NCBI RefSeq assembly: GCF_000282215.1
Contig: NZ_AKJS01000108.1
Span: 1-46,640, forward strand
Length of the DNA stretch: 46,640 bases
Source of the DNA: Pseudomonas sp. GM21
GTDB taxonomy: Bacteria > Pseudomonadota > Gammaproteobacteria > Pseudomonadales > Pseudomonadaceae
Direction: 5' to 3'
The translations under genes were made by a program, and so were the position numbers. The notes under the pieces are model-generated. The model saw nothing but the letters and a program-made list of their open reading frames with translations, did not search any database and was not told the origin of the DNA. Shown one piece after another: positions 16,348-24,290 of the stretch (position 1 is the stretch's first letter; each line of letters starts with the position of its first letter).

Positions 16348-16573
16348 GGCAGTACCTTCCGGTAATGAAACGTGAAGAGAGAACATAAGCACGCTATCGA
16401 ACTGGGTGTAAGTGAATGTATCATCCGGGCTGTACGTCCCGACGCAAGGCATGCGTCACAACCCGCGTCACTCATTCCGCAATGGAATGATTACTATCAC
16501 TTCAATCCCTCTTCCGCCGTTTGGGCGTGCCGCTTAGCCTTCGCGCATTCCCTTTTGTTCAGCGAGTCCCGTT

Positions 16574-17779
16574 ATGAACCCAGCGAACCAAGTGCCCCAC
16601 GGCGCCACGACAATGACCAAAGGCATGGTGCTGCTTTTCGCCTTCTGCTGCGGTGCCATCGTGGCCAATATTTACTACGCCCAGCCGATCATCGGCCTGA
16701 TCGCGCCGGACATCGGCCTGACCAGCACCATGGCCAGCCTGATCGTTTCGCTGACGCAGATTGGCTATGCGCTGGGGTTGTTCTTCCTCGTGCCGCTGGG
16801 TGATTTGCTGGAAAACCGTCGACTGATGATCATCACCACCGTGGTGGCGATTGCGAGTTTGCTGGGTGCTGCGTTCACCGATCAGCCCAATGTATTTTTG
16901 CTGATCTCGTTGCTGGTGGGTTTCAGTTCGGTGTCGGTGCAGATCCTGATTCCACTGGCCGCGCATCTGGCACCGGAAGAATCGCGTGGCCGCGTGGTCG
17001 GCGGGATCATGGGCGGTTTGCTGCTGGGCATTTTGTTGGCTCGGCCGGTGTCCAGCGTGGTGGCTGACCACTTTGGCTGGCGCGCGATGTTTGTGATTGC
17101 GGCGGTGTTGATGGCCGCGATCAGCATCGTGCTCGCGCAGACCATTCCCAAGCGCCAGCCTGATCACAGTGCATCGTACGGGCAGTTGCTGGGGTCGCTG
17201 TGGACGTTGTTGCGCCAACAACCGGTGTTACGTCAGCGTGCGTTTTACCAGGGTTGCATGTTCGCCACATTCAGCCTGTTCTGGACCGCCGTGCCGTTGG
17301 AACTCGCACGCAATCATGGCCTGTCGCAAACCCAGATCGCGATCTTCGCCCTGGTCGGTGCCATCGGTGCCATCGCAGCCCCCATCGCCGGGCGACTGGC
17401 CGATGCTGGCCACACCCGCATCGCGTCCTTGCTGGCCCTGCTGTTCGCCAGCCTGAGCTTTCTGCCGGCCTTCATCCATCCGCTCTACAGCGTGATTGGC
17501 CTTGCGGTGACCGGCGTGGTGCTCGACTTCTGCGTACAGATGAACATGGTCCTCGGCCAACGCGCGGTCTACGCCCTCGACGCCAAAAGCCGCAGTCGCC
17601 TCAATGCGCTGTACATGACCAGCATCTTCATCGGCGGCGCGTTCGGTTCGTCGGTGGCCAGTGCGGTTTATGAGCACGGTGGCTGGTTGTGGATCGTGAT
17701 CGTCGGCAGTGCGTTTCCGCTGTTGGCGTTGCTGCGGTTTTTGAGTGTGTCGCAGAAGCCTTCGTTGGCGACGGCTTAA
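16574..17779 (+). CDS. major facilitator superfamily transporter (DHA1-like)
   Basis: A 401-residue, twelve-helix MFS protein. Helix 1 is MVLLFAFCCGAIVANIYYAQPIIGLIA. The loop after helix 2 carries the MFS-type stretch VPLGDLLENRRLMI, and APEESRGRVVGGIMGGLLLGILLARP lies near helices 4-5. The second half repeats the pattern (GRLADAGHTRIASLL). It resembles drug or sugar efflux members of the DHA1 group. The substrate cannot be read from sequence. The start could also be ATG 16613, where TKGMVLLF begins; 16574 has a weak GCGAG site. Its 5' neighbour is divergent, so it probably has its own promoter in 16348-16573. Confidence 0.88.
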   Translation: MNPANQVPHGATTMTKGMVLLFAFCCGAIVANIYYAQPIIGLIAPDIGLTSTMASLIVSLTQIGYALGLFFLVPLGDLLENRRLMIITTVVAIASLLGAAFTDQPNVFLLISLLVGFSSVSVQILIPLAAHLAPEESRGRVVGGIMGGLLLGILLARPVSSVVADHFGWRAMFVIAAVLMAAISIVLAQTIPKRQPDHSASYGQLLGSLWTLLRQQPVLRQRAFYQGCMFATFSLFWTAVPLELARNHGLSQTQIAIFALVGAIGAIAAPIAGRLADAGHTRIASLLALLFASLSFLPAFIHPLYSVIGLAVTGVVLDFCVQMNMVLGQRAVYALDAKSRSRLNALYMTSIFIGGAFGSSVASAVYEHGGWLWIVIVGSAFPLLALLRFLSVSQKPSLATA

Positions 17780-17845
17780 GCAGTCTGAAGTCTTGCGGCA
17801 AGCTCTACAGTCGAGCTTGCCCGCAAGGAATGCACCTCATATCAC

Positions 17846-18250
17846 TCAGTGTCGAACCAGTTTTTCCATCGCAGCATCTGCCAGAAAGGAAGAACGGCTT
17901 TTCACATTGTGCTCACGCACATATCGATCAATGCGCTGAATCACATAGCCAGGAAGTGTCACGTTGACCTTCTCGGTTTTGCCCATGTACGGCGAAATGT
18001 CCAGCTCGAGCATTCCCCAGCCCATATCGGCGTAATCCGGATTCCCACGGTGAGCAGCCGCAGATGTAGGCATGGGAATCGACTCCCCGTCAGCCGCCAT
18101 CTCCTGAAGCATGATGTGAGCAATCTCGACCGCCGCATTGTAGGCATCTTCAAACGTATCCCCGGCCGTTACGGCGCCTGGAATATCGGGGATCTGAATA
18201 CCGATGGCGGTGTTCTCGTCGCCCCACTCGATACAGATTGGATATTGCAT
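17846..18250 (-). CDS. hicB: HicB family antitoxin
   Basis: A 134-residue antitoxin. Residues 1-70 form the partial RNase-H-like HicB fold (MQYPICIEWGDENTAIGIQIPDIPGAVTAGDTFEDAYNAAVEIA), which covers the toxin. Residues about 93-131 look like a ribbon-helix-helix DNA-binding domain (KVNVTLPGYVIQRIDRYVRE). Such HicB proteins repress their own promoter. The start overlaps the hicA stop by one base (TAATG) and has GGAGATCC upstream. A nearly perfect palindrome upstream of hicA is a candidate operator. Confidence 0.92.
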   Translation of the reverse strand: MQYPICIEWGDENTAIGIQIPDIPGAVTAGDTFEDAYNAAVEIAHIMLQEMAADGESIPMPTSAAAHRGNPDYADMGWGMLELDISPYMGKTEKVNVTLPGYVIQRIDRYVREHNVKSRSSFLADAAMEKLVRH

Positions 18251-18462
18251 TATGGATCTCCTGCATAACGGGCTCCCGGGTAATACAGCCCGGCTCGCCT
18301 CCTGATACTTTTGACCGTCCCGACCGGTAAATCCTTTTTCGGATGAGGGACGGGAATGGTGTACGGGTTGTAGGGGTGCTTGAAGATGTGATGACTTCCG
18401 GTAATCCGATCCAATATCCATCCCGCCTCTTCCAACTCTTTGATCAATAGCCTGCTCTGCAC
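18250..18462 (-). CDS. hicA: HicA family mRNA-interferase toxin
   Basis: A 70-residue toxin with a small double-stranded-RNA-binding-like fold: SRLLIKELEEAGWILDRITGSHHIFKHP, then a positively charged C-terminal half. The catalytic histidine is H24 in the GSH motif. HicA cleaves mRNA and tmRNA when released from HicB. GTG 18462 is preferred over TTG 18465 because the strong AAGGAGG ends six bases before it. The toxin gene comes first, as in classical hicAB. The proline-rich stretch HPYNPYTIPVPHPKKDLPVGT is normal for the family, and all key residues are present, so it should be active. Confidence 0.92.
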   Translation of the reverse strand: MQSRLLIKELEEAGWILDRITGSHHIFKHPYNPYTIPVPHPKKDLPVGTVKSIRRRAGLYYPGARYAGDP

Positions 18463-18490
18463 CAATAGCCTCCTTGCTCAGGCCTAAATA

Positions 18491-18519
18491 AAAATAACCC
18501 TAGAGTTATATTTACTCAA
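18491..18519 (-). promoter_or_regulatory. candidate hicAB promoter with palindromic operator
   Basis: Reading the minus strand, TTGAGT (18519-18514) and TATTTT (18496-18491) are 17 bases apart, a plausible promoter. The 16-base palindrome ATAACTCTAGGGTTAT at 18494-18509, with only one unpaired position, lies in the spacer and overlaps the -10. This is where a HicB ribbon-helix-helix repressor would be expected to bind. Confidence 0.55.
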
Positions 18520-18738
18520 GCACAAAAACCCGAATCGCGACGCTCGGTTGTTTTACAGGGTGTGATTGCGGGCCACGGCATTCGCCACAAGAATGAATAC
18601 TTTCGCTCAGCGTGATTCGAAGCCGAGGTCAACCCGGATTACACTCAGCGTCCTGAGCCTGAAGCGATGCTGGATGCGATTCGCGGCAAACCGATCAAAT
18701 GTCGCCTGACCCGCGGCATGTGTTTCAAGGAGTGTGAA

Positions 18739-19458
18739 ATGACACGTCGTACCTTTCTCATCACTGGCGCCAGCAAAGGCATTGGTCGCTCGGTGGCCGA
18801 GCACCTGGATCGTGCCGGGCATCGAGTCGTCGGGATTGCCCGAACGCCTGACCTGACGTTCCCCGGCATTTTGTTTCCGCTGGATTTGAGTGACAGAGCG
18901 CTGACTCAGGAAGTCTTGGCGGACTTGGCCAGGACGTACGAATTTGATGGATTGGTGAACAACGTCGGTGTGGTACGCCCGCAGGTGCTGGGTGAAATTG
19001 ATCTGGATACGTTCGACGATGTGATGCGGGTCAATCTCCATTCGGCGTTGCAGGCCACTCAGGCGCTACTGCCAAACATGCGCGCCAAGGGTTGGGGTCG
19101 GGTGGTGAACATTTCGAGTCTGACCGTACTCGGGATCACCCAACGCACCGCGTATGCGGCGGCCAAAGCAGCGTTGATCAGCTTTACGCGTTCCTGGGCG
19201 CTGGAACTGGCACAAACCGGTGTGACGGTGAACGCGGTTGCGCCGGGGCCGACTGAAACTGAATTGTTCCGCGCCAACAACCCGCCGGGTAGCGAAGGTG
19301 AAGCGCGGTATCTGGCGGGCGTGCCGATGGGGCGTCTGGGACAGCCGCAAGAGATCGCGGCGGCGATTGCGTTTCTGTTGTCCGAGCAGAGCGGGTTTAT
19401 TACCGGGCAGACTTTGTTTGTCGATGGCGGTGCGTCCATCGGCAAAGCCGCGTTCTAA
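18739..19458 (+). CDS. short-chain dehydrogenase/reductase (SDR), FabG-like
   Basis: A 239-residue classical SDR. The cofactor motif is TGASKGIG (residues 9-16), followed by NNVG (74-77) and the catalytic triad S127, Y139 and K143 (TAYAAAKAAL). The end GFITGQTLFVDGGASIGKAAF is typical of FabG-like oxidoreductases. ATG 18739 follows AAGGAG. An in-frame extension upstream to 18667 exists but lacks a ribosome site. The substrate is not predictable. It lies between two toxin-antitoxin pairs, next to a LysR gene, which may regulate it although a REP doublet separates them. Confidence 0.9.
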   Translation: MTRRTFLITGASKGIGRSVAEHLDRAGHRVVGIARTPDLTFPGILFPLDLSDRALTQEVLADLARTYEFDGLVNNVGVVRPQVLGEIDLDTFDDVMRVNLHSALQATQALLPNMRAKGWGRVVNISSLTVLGITQRTAYAAAKAALISFTRSWALELAQTGVTVNAVAPGPTETELFRANNPPGSEGEARYLAGVPMGRLGQPQEIAAAIAFLLSEQSGFITGQTLFVDGGASIGKAAF

Positions 19459-19472
19459 CCAACAACACAACC

Positions 19473-19566
19473 CCCCTGTAGGAGTGAGCCTGCTCGCGAT
19501 GAGGCCCTGACAGCCAACATCGTTATTAGATGTCAGGACCTCGTCGCGAGCAGGCTCACTCAGGGG
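19473..19566. repeat. REP doublet (REPIN) between the SDR and LysR genes
   Basis: TGTAGGAGTGAGCCTGCTCG at 19477 onward is paired with CGCGAGCAGGCTCACTCAGG near 19546-19565. The inner arms GCCCTGACA and TGTCAGGACC extend the pairing. The right copy has lost part of the CCCACA end. Confidence 0.85.
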
Positions 19567-19602
19567 ATTTCCAAAAGGCATCAGACTGCACAAGGGCTTC
19601 GA

Positions 19603-20490
19603 ATGGACCGTCTCGCTGCAATGGAAACTTTTGTCTTCGTCGTGGAAACAGGCTCATTTTCCGCCGCCGCCCGGCGCCTGAATATCGGCCAGCCCGCCGT
19701 GTCGAAAACCATTGCGCAACTGGAATCACGCCTGGCCGTGCGACTGCTGTTGCGCTCGACCCGAGGCCTGACGCCCACCGAGGCGGGCCTGGCATTTTTC
19801 GAACGCGCCAAGCGTGCCATTGAAGAAGCCGACGAGGCCGACAACGCCGCGCGCGGTGCCGCCAGCGGGCTCACCGGCAACCTGCGGATCTGCGCCGCCG
19901 TAACCTTCGGCCGACTGCACATCGTGCCGCACCTCGGGCCTTTCCTTGATAAAAACCCGGGCCTCAACATCGACCTGATGCTCGACGACCGCAACATCAA
20001 TCTGGTCGAAGAAGGCATCGACATCGCCCTGCGCATGGGCGCCTTGAATGACTCCGGTCTCACCGCCCGCAAAATCGCTGAATGCCGACGCGTTGTGCTG
20101 GGTACGCCGGCCTACTTCGAAAAACACGGCGAACCCACCTGCCCGGTTGACCTGGGCAAACACCAGGCGTTGATCTACGCATTGGGCGGCGGTGCCAATT
20201 GGCAATTTCGCAACGAGTCCGAAGAGCAGGCCGTGATCATCAGCGGCCGAATTCGCGTCAGTGCCGCCGAAGGCTTGCGTGAAGCAGTCCTCGCCCACCT
20301 GGGGCTGACCATGGCCTCCGAATGGATGTTTGCCCCGGAACTGGCCAGTGGTGCTGTCAGGGAAGTGATGACGGGTTGGACACTGCCGAACCAGGATTTG
20401 TGGGCAGTGTTTCCTACCGGAAGAAAGGCCAGCGCGAAGGCTCGGGCGTTTGTGGAGTATGTGCAGGGGTTGCTGACAAACGAGACCTGA
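19603..20490 (+). CDS. LysR family transcriptional regulator
   Basis: A 295-residue LysR-type regulator. Residues 1-60 form the winged helix-turn-helix (MDRLAAMETFVFVVETGSFSAAARRLNIGQPAVSKTIAQLESRL, then RSTRGLTPTEAG). Residues about 90-290 form the periplasmic-binding-like effector domain (LTGNLRICAAVTFGRLHIVPHLGPFLDKNPGLNIDLMLDDR). It resembles the large group of LysR proteins that act on oxidoreductase genes. It lies downstream of, and in the same direction as, the SDR gene, unlike the usual divergent layout, so target assignment is weak. Confidence 0.92.
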   Translation: MDRLAAMETFVFVVETGSFSAAARRLNIGQPAVSKTIAQLESRLAVRLLLRSTRGLTPTEAGLAFFERAKRAIEEADEADNAARGAASGLTGNLRICAAVTFGRLHIVPHLGPFLDKNPGLNIDLMLDDRNINLVEEGIDIALRMGALNDSGLTARKIAECRRVVLGTPAYFEKHGEPTCPVDLGKHQALIYALGGGANWQFRNESEEQAVIISGRIRVSAAEGLREAVLAHLGLTMASEWMFAPELASGAVREVMTGWTLPNQDLWAVFPTGRKASAKARAFVEYVQGLLTNET

Positions 20491-20517
20491 AACCCACACG
20501 TTTCGTTTATTGCGATT

Positions 20518-20559
20518 TTCGATTAATTCGAATAGCCTGCCAGCTTCGATTATTCAGAA
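20518..20559. promoter_or_regulatory. candidate operator pair upstream of the HTH/PIN toxin-antitoxin genes
   Basis: TTCGATTAATTCGAA (20518-20532) has perfect inverted TTCGA/TCGAA arms. A degenerate copy, TTCGATTATTCAGAA, lies at 20545-20559. The starts are 27 bases apart. Both sit just before the antitoxin start at 20574, the place for self-repression. Confidence 0.5.
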
Positions 20560-20573
20560 TATTGGAAACCGCC

Positions 20574-21041
20574 ATGTCACCTGTCATCCACACTGCAATC
20601 ACCTTGCCTATGGAGCGCGAAGTTAAAGCTGCCATCGAGGGTCAGCGCGCCTTGGCGGCCTATCTGGCAACTCAATTCGAAACCCAGCACATCCAGATTT
20701 TTGATGAGCGTAACGAAGCTCACACCGTCGAGCTGCCCACCTCGGCACTCCGGTTGCTGGTCGATATCCTGGCTGAGCTCGCGGCGGGTAATGCCGTCAA
20801 AGTGGTTCCGGTTCACGCCGAACTCACCACCCAGGAAGCGGCCGACCTGCTCAACGTCTCACGTCCGCACCTGATCAAACTGCTCGAATCCGGCGACTTG
20901 TCCTACCACAAAACCGGCAAGCACCGACGTGTGCGATTTGCCGATTTGATGGACTATAAAAACCGGCGCGACACTGCCAGCGAGCAAGCAATGACGCTTC
21001 TCGCGGAGCAGGCACAAGCGTTAAGGACAGGATACGAGTGA
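20574..21041 (+). CDS. excisionase/MerR-like helix-turn-helix antitoxin
   Basis: A 155-residue protein with a C-terminal excisionase-type helix-turn-helix (residues about 84-128: LTTQEAADLLNVSRPHLIKLLESGDLSYHKTGKHRRVRFADLMDY). The N-terminal part, about 80 residues, is acidic and of unknown fold (ALRLLVDILAELAAGNAV). This type is often paired with a PIN-domain RNase, and here its stop overlaps the PIN start in GTGA. ATG 20574 is chosen at the start of MSPVIHTAITLPMEREV. It probably neutralises the toxin and represses the promoter, consistent with the TTCGA palindromes just upstream. The antitoxin assignment rests on domain and context. Confidence 0.85.
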   Translation: MSPVIHTAITLPMEREVKAAIEGQRALAAYLATQFETQHIQIFDERNEAHTVELPTSALRLLVDILAELAAGNAVKVVPVHAELTTQEAADLLNVSRPHLIKLLESGDLSYHKTGKHRRVRFADLMDYKNRRDTASEQAMTLLAEQAQALRTGYE

Positions 21042-21613
21042 GGCATTCCTCTTTTACCGCTGTATATGACGCCTGTGTTTTGTACCCCGCTCCCTTGAGA
21101 GATTTTCTGATGTGGCTTGCGCTCTCAGGTCATTTCAGAGCGAAGTGGTCTGCAGAGATACACAATGAATGGAAACGCAATCTGCTCAAAAACCGTCCAG
21201 ACCTGAGCGCTGAACAACTGGATCGCACTTCAGATCTGATGAATCTGGCATTACCCGACGCTAGCGTAACGGGTTACGAGGAACTGATCGAAGGACTGAC
21301 ATTGCCTGATATTGACGATCGACATGTGTTGGCGGCCGCCATTTGTTGCAACGCCAGCGTCATCGTCACGTTCAATCAAAAAGACTTTCCTCGCTGCGCG
21401 TTGTTCCCTTTCGGTATTGAGGCGCAGCATCCTGACGAGTTCGTCAGCAACCTTTTCGACCTGGATTCCGCCGCAGTAGTTGGGGCAGCACAGCGACAAA
21501 GGAAGCAGCTGAAGATGCCGCCACTGGATGTCGGCACCTATCTGGATCTTCTGTGTCGTCAGGGGCTAATCAAATCAGTCAAGGCGCTGTTGCCCTACAA
21601 GGCAATTCTGTGA
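21038..21613 (+). CDS. PIN-domain RNase toxin (VapC-like)
   Basis: A 191-residue PIN-domain protein, longer than classical VapC (about 130). The acidic metal-binding residues look present: D11 in VYDACVLYP, E40/E44 in AEIHNEW, D91-D94 in LPDIDDRHVLAAA, and D116 in TFNQKDF. About 60 more residues follow the PIN core (LDSAAVVGAAQRQRKQ... to the end), probably a helical antitoxin-contact region. It starts at GTG 21038 in a four-base overlap with the antitoxin, with AAGGA upstream. Likely an Mg-dependent RNase; its target is unknown. A terminator follows. Confidence 0.87.
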   Translation: MRHSSFTAVYDACVLYPAPLRDFLMWLALSGHFRAKWSAEIHNEWKRNLLKNRPDLSAEQLDRTSDLMNLALPDASVTGYEELIEGLTLPDIDDRHVLAAAICCNASVIVTFNQKDFPRCALFPFGIEAQHPDEFVSNLFDLDSAAVVGAAQRQRKQLKMPPLDVGTYLDLLCRQGLIKSVKALLPYKAIL

Positions 21614-21639
21614 CTCGATTTCAAACAGACCAAACAACA

Positions 21640-21665
21640 AAACGGCGATCCTGAGATCGCCGTTT
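21640..21665. terminator. bidirectional terminator after the PIN toxin gene
   Basis: AAACGGCGATC and GATCGCCGTTT form a perfect 11-base stem with a CTGA loop, flanked by A and T residues on the two sides. It separates the convergent toxin and lipoprotein genes. Confidence 0.85.
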
Positions 21666-21669
21666 CCAT

Positions 21670-22074
21670 TTACTGCCCGAACTGCCGCCCCAAACCACCC
21701 GGGACTCCGTGAATATCCGTGTCTTCCCACGGCCCATCCGGGCTGATCGAGCGGCTCCAGCCGTTGTTCCAGCGGTAGTAGGTGCGCTGGCGGTAGAAGG
21801 TGTTGGTCTGATCCTCCAGCACATAGACGCCGAGCTTGGCATCCCAATGGCTGTTGCCACCCGGTGGCGGTGCGAAGCTGGCGGAGGTGCGAGGCATCGG
21901 TTTGGCGGGCTTGGCCGGGATAGACGGTTTGCCTGGCGCAGGTGTTGGCGACGGTGTAGGTCTTGGCTGCGACGGCGGAATCGGCTGTGGCGACTCGCGC
22001 TCCGGCGGCTGGACCGCACATGCGCTTAACCCCAAAACCAGACTGAGCAGGGTGATACGGGCAATAGCGGTCAT
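21670..22074 (-). CDS. proline-rich putative lipoprotein, unknown function
   Basis: A 134-residue protein with a lipoprotein signal: the lipobox LSAC places the lipidated cysteine at C19. A proline-rich linker follows (PPSQPRPTPSPTPAPGKPSIPAKPAKP), long enough to reach through the peptidoglycan. The C-terminal half is rich in Trp and Tyr (TFYRQRTYYRWNNGWSRS, then GPWEDTD) and is probably a small folded unit. I do not recognise the family. It starts 14 bases after the ccmI stop and could be transcribed with the ccm operon, but nothing shows a role in cytochrome maturation. Confidence 0.75.
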   Translation of the reverse strand: MTAIARITLLSLVLGLSACAVQPPERESPQPIPPSQPRPTPSPTPAPGKPSIPAKPAKPMPRTSASFAPPPGGNSHWDAKLGVYVLEDQTNTFYRQRTYYRWNNGWSRSISPDGPWEDTDIHGVPGGLGRQFGQ

Positions 22075-22088
22075 GGGGCGTTTTCCTG

Positions 22089-23291
22089 TTATTTATCCGG
22101 GCTGTCGATGGTCAGTGTCTGCGGCGCGGTAGTGCTGCTGGCCAGGGGCTGGCTGCGACCGATCCATTCACCGGCAGTCGGTTGGCCGGCACGGGAGATG
22201 CGCGCAACCAGTTGGACTTCAGGAAAGTTCGACAGTTTCAACTGCGGCATCATGGCGTCGGCATCACCCAGTTCGACGGTCACCGGCAAATCGGCCACGG
22301 TCAGGCGTTTGGCCGCCAGTGGTGCGGGTGGGCCTGACGTGGCGCGGGCGAAGATGAATACGCTGTCGCCCGGCTGGACCTTGGATTTGAGCGCTGGCGC
22401 CAGGTCTACGGTGACTTTCAGCAACGCTGCGTGTTTGGCGGCAGGCGCCTGGGCAACCTTGCCACCGCCGGCTTCGAGTTTCTCGGTGGCCTTGGCGATA
22501 CCGCCTTCCAGTGCGCCACGGGAGCTGTCCTCGGGCGGCAGTTGCGCCAGCAGGCGGTTCCAATAGTCAATGGCGTCCTGATAACGCTGGCTTTCAAACG
22601 CCGCGATGCCGAGCAGGCCCAGACTGGTGACTTCTTTCGGATCGGCTTTCAAAGCCTCGTCGGTCAATGCCTGAATTTTGTCCGACCATTTTTTGCCATC
22701 AGCGAAGTATTGGGCCTGAGCCCACTGGCCGAGCAGTTCCGGTTCACGACCGGCCACGTTCACCGTGCGCTCGAAGATCTTCGCTGCGTCGCCGGGACGG
22801 TCCTGAGCCATGTACGTGCGACCGAGGAAATACAGGCCTTCAGCCGAATCCGGCTGGGCCGCGACGGCGCGCTCCAGACGACGAGTCATCTCTTCCATCG
22901 ACTGTGGCGCCTGGGCGAATTCGCGGGTCAGTTCGACTTTGTCGCTGGCGCCGAAATGCAGGTACAGGCCAAGGCCGAGCACCGGAACCAGTACCGCCGC
23001 CAGCAATGGCAACGGCTTGCCCAGGCGAGCCACTCGGGGTGCCGCAACGCCTTCGGTGTCGGCGAGCAGCTCACGGGCCGCTTCGGCACGGCCGGTGTCC
23101 ATTTGCGCGGCATCGAGCACGCCTTCTTCCAGCTGAGTTTGCAACTCAGCCACGCGCTCCTGATACAGCGCGACGTTCAGGGCGGTACGATCTTCTTCAA
23201 GTTGAGCGCGACGACCACGCAGAACCGGGATCAACAGAAAACTCAGGGCAACCAGAAGTAGCAGACCTGCAGCGAGCCAGAAATCAATCAT
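22089..23291 (-). CDS. ccmI: cytochrome c biogenesis protein CcmI
   Basis: CcmI holds apocytochrome c and presents it to CcmF/CcmH for heme attachment. The 400-residue protein has two N-terminal membrane helices (FWLAAGLLLLVALSFLLIPVL and LLAAVLVPVLGLGLYLHF) with a cytoplasmic loop of leucine-zipper character between them (ALYQERVAELQTQLEEGVL). TPR repeats follow near residues 130-260 (EGLYFLGRTYMAQDRPGDAAKIFERTV). The C-terminal beta-rich domain (VQPGDSVFIFARATSGPPAPLAAKRLTV) is present, as in the long gamma-proteobacterial form. Its start lies inside ccmH with an 8-base overlap. Confidence 0.95.
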   Translation of the reverse strand: MIDFWLAAGLLLLVALSFLLIPVLRGRRAQLEEDRTALNVALYQERVAELQTQLEEGVLDAAQMDTGRAEAARELLADTEGVAAPRVARLGKPLPLLAAVLVPVLGLGLYLHFGASDKVELTREFAQAPQSMEEMTRRLERAVAAQPDSAEGLYFLGRTYMAQDRPGDAAKIFERTVNVAGREPELLGQWAQAQYFADGKKWSDKIQALTDEALKADPKEVTSLGLLGIAAFESQRYQDAIDYWNRLLAQLPPEDSSRGALEGGIAKATEKLEAGGGKVAQAPAAKHAALLKVTVDLAPALKSKVQPGDSVFIFARATSGPPAPLAAKRLTVADLPVTVELGDADAMMPQLKLSNFPEVQLVARISRAGQPTAGEWIGRSQPLASSTTAPQTLTIDSPDK

Positions 23292-23757
23292 TCTTGGATT
23301 TATCCAACAGGTGGTCGAGGCGCTCACGCTCCTCGGCAGAAAGCGCGTCCGGGGTTGCAGCGCGTTGTACGCGACGACGGCGGACGATCACGGCGATGAT
23401 CACAAAACCGCCCAGCAACAGGCCGGCGGGGCCGAACCAGAGCAGTGCCGTCTTGGCGTTGAGTGCCGGTTTGTAGCGGACGAAATCACCGTAGCGGTCG
23501 ACCATGAAGTCGATGATCTGCTGATTGTCCTTGCCCTCGCCGAGCATGCGGAAGATTTCTTTGCGCAGGTCGGCGGCGATCGGCGCGTTGGAGTCGGCGA
23601 TGTCCTGATTCTGGCACTTGGGGCAACGCAGTTCTTTGGTCAGCTCGCGAAAACGCTCGCGATCACCTTCTTTGGCGAACTCGTAGGTATCAATGGCGGC
23701 GTGCGCCATGCCGGCCATGCTCAAGCCCAATACCACAGCGGCTATCCAGCGCTTCAT
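23284..23757 (-). CDS. ccmH: cytochrome c maturation thiol oxidoreductase CcmH
   Basis: Reduces or resolves the CXXCH disulfide of apocytochrome c during heme ligation. A 157-residue protein with a signal peptide (MKRWIAAVVLGLSMAGMAHA), the defining LRCPKCQN active site, SNAPIAADLRKEIFRMLGEGKDNQQIIDFMVDRYGDFV, and a C-terminal membrane helix (ALLWFGPAGLLLGGFVIIAVIV). It is the short form; the TPR part is a separate gene (ccmI) here. It overlaps ccmG by four bases (ATGA). Confidence 0.96.
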   Translation of the reverse strand: MKRWIAAVVLGLSMAGMAHAAIDTYEFAKEGDRERFRELTKELRCPKCQNQDIADSNAPIAADLRKEIFRMLGEGKDNQQIIDFMVDRYGDFVRYKPALNAKTALLWFGPAGLLLGGFVIIAVIVRRRRVQRAATPDALSAEERERLDHLLDKSKND

Positions 23758-24290
23758 GGCTTGGCCTCATCGACCAGCGCCTGATACTTGGCGGCCAGTT
23801 TTTCGCGCCAGACCTGCTCGTCGATCACGCCGACAAACTTGTCGCGGATGACACCTTTGGCATCGATGAAGAAGGTTTCCGGCGCGCCGTACACGCCGAG
23901 GTTCAGGCCAAGGGAACCCGCATCGTCGCGGATGTCCAGCTGGTACGGGTTGTGAAACTCCTCCAGCCACTTCAAGGCATCAGCGTTGACGTCCTTGTAG
24001 TTGATGCCGTAGATCACCACGCCCTGCTGGGCGAGTTTGTTCAGCACCGGGTGCTCGACCCGGCAGGAAATGCACCAGGTGCCCCAGACATTGACCAGCG
24101 CTGGTTTACCCACAATATCAGCCTTGGTCAGGGTCTTGTCGCCCTGCACGTTCGGCAGGGAAAACTCGGGGAACGGCTTGTTGATCATCGCCGAAGGCAA
24201 CTCGGCCGGGTCGAGGTACAGACCGCGATAAAGGAAAACAGCCACTACCAGAAAAATCGCCAGTGGCAACAGCATCAACCAACGTCTCAT
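23754..24290 (-). CDS. ccmG: thiol:disulfide interchange protein CcmG/DsbE
   Basis: A membrane-anchored periplasmic thioredoxin that keeps CcmH or apocytochrome thiols reduced. The 178 residues include an N-terminal anchor (MLLPLAIFLVVAVFLYRGLYL), the active site WGTWCISCRVEHP, the family-specific NYKDVNADALKWL segment, and the cis-proline region YGAPETFFIDAKG. Four-base overlaps join it to ccmF and to ccmH, so the three are translationally coupled. Confidence 0.96.
   Translation of the reverse strand: MRRWLMLLPLAIFLVVAVFLYRGLYLDPAELPSAMINKPFPEFSLPNVQGDKTLTKADIVGKPALVNVWGTWCISCRVEHPVLNKLAQQGVVIYGINYKDVNADALKWLEEFHNPYQLDIRDDAGSLGLNLGVYGAPETFFIDAKGVIRDKFVGVIDEQVWREKLAAKYQALVDEAKP

Noticed and set aside
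17792..17826. Hairpin TTGCGGCAAGCTC / GAGCTTGCCCGCAA between the MFS and hicB genes
   Set aside because: It could end transcription, but it has no T-run on either strand and resembles another short REP-like element (compare GCTTGCCCGCGATGGCG at the window start), so no terminator is called.
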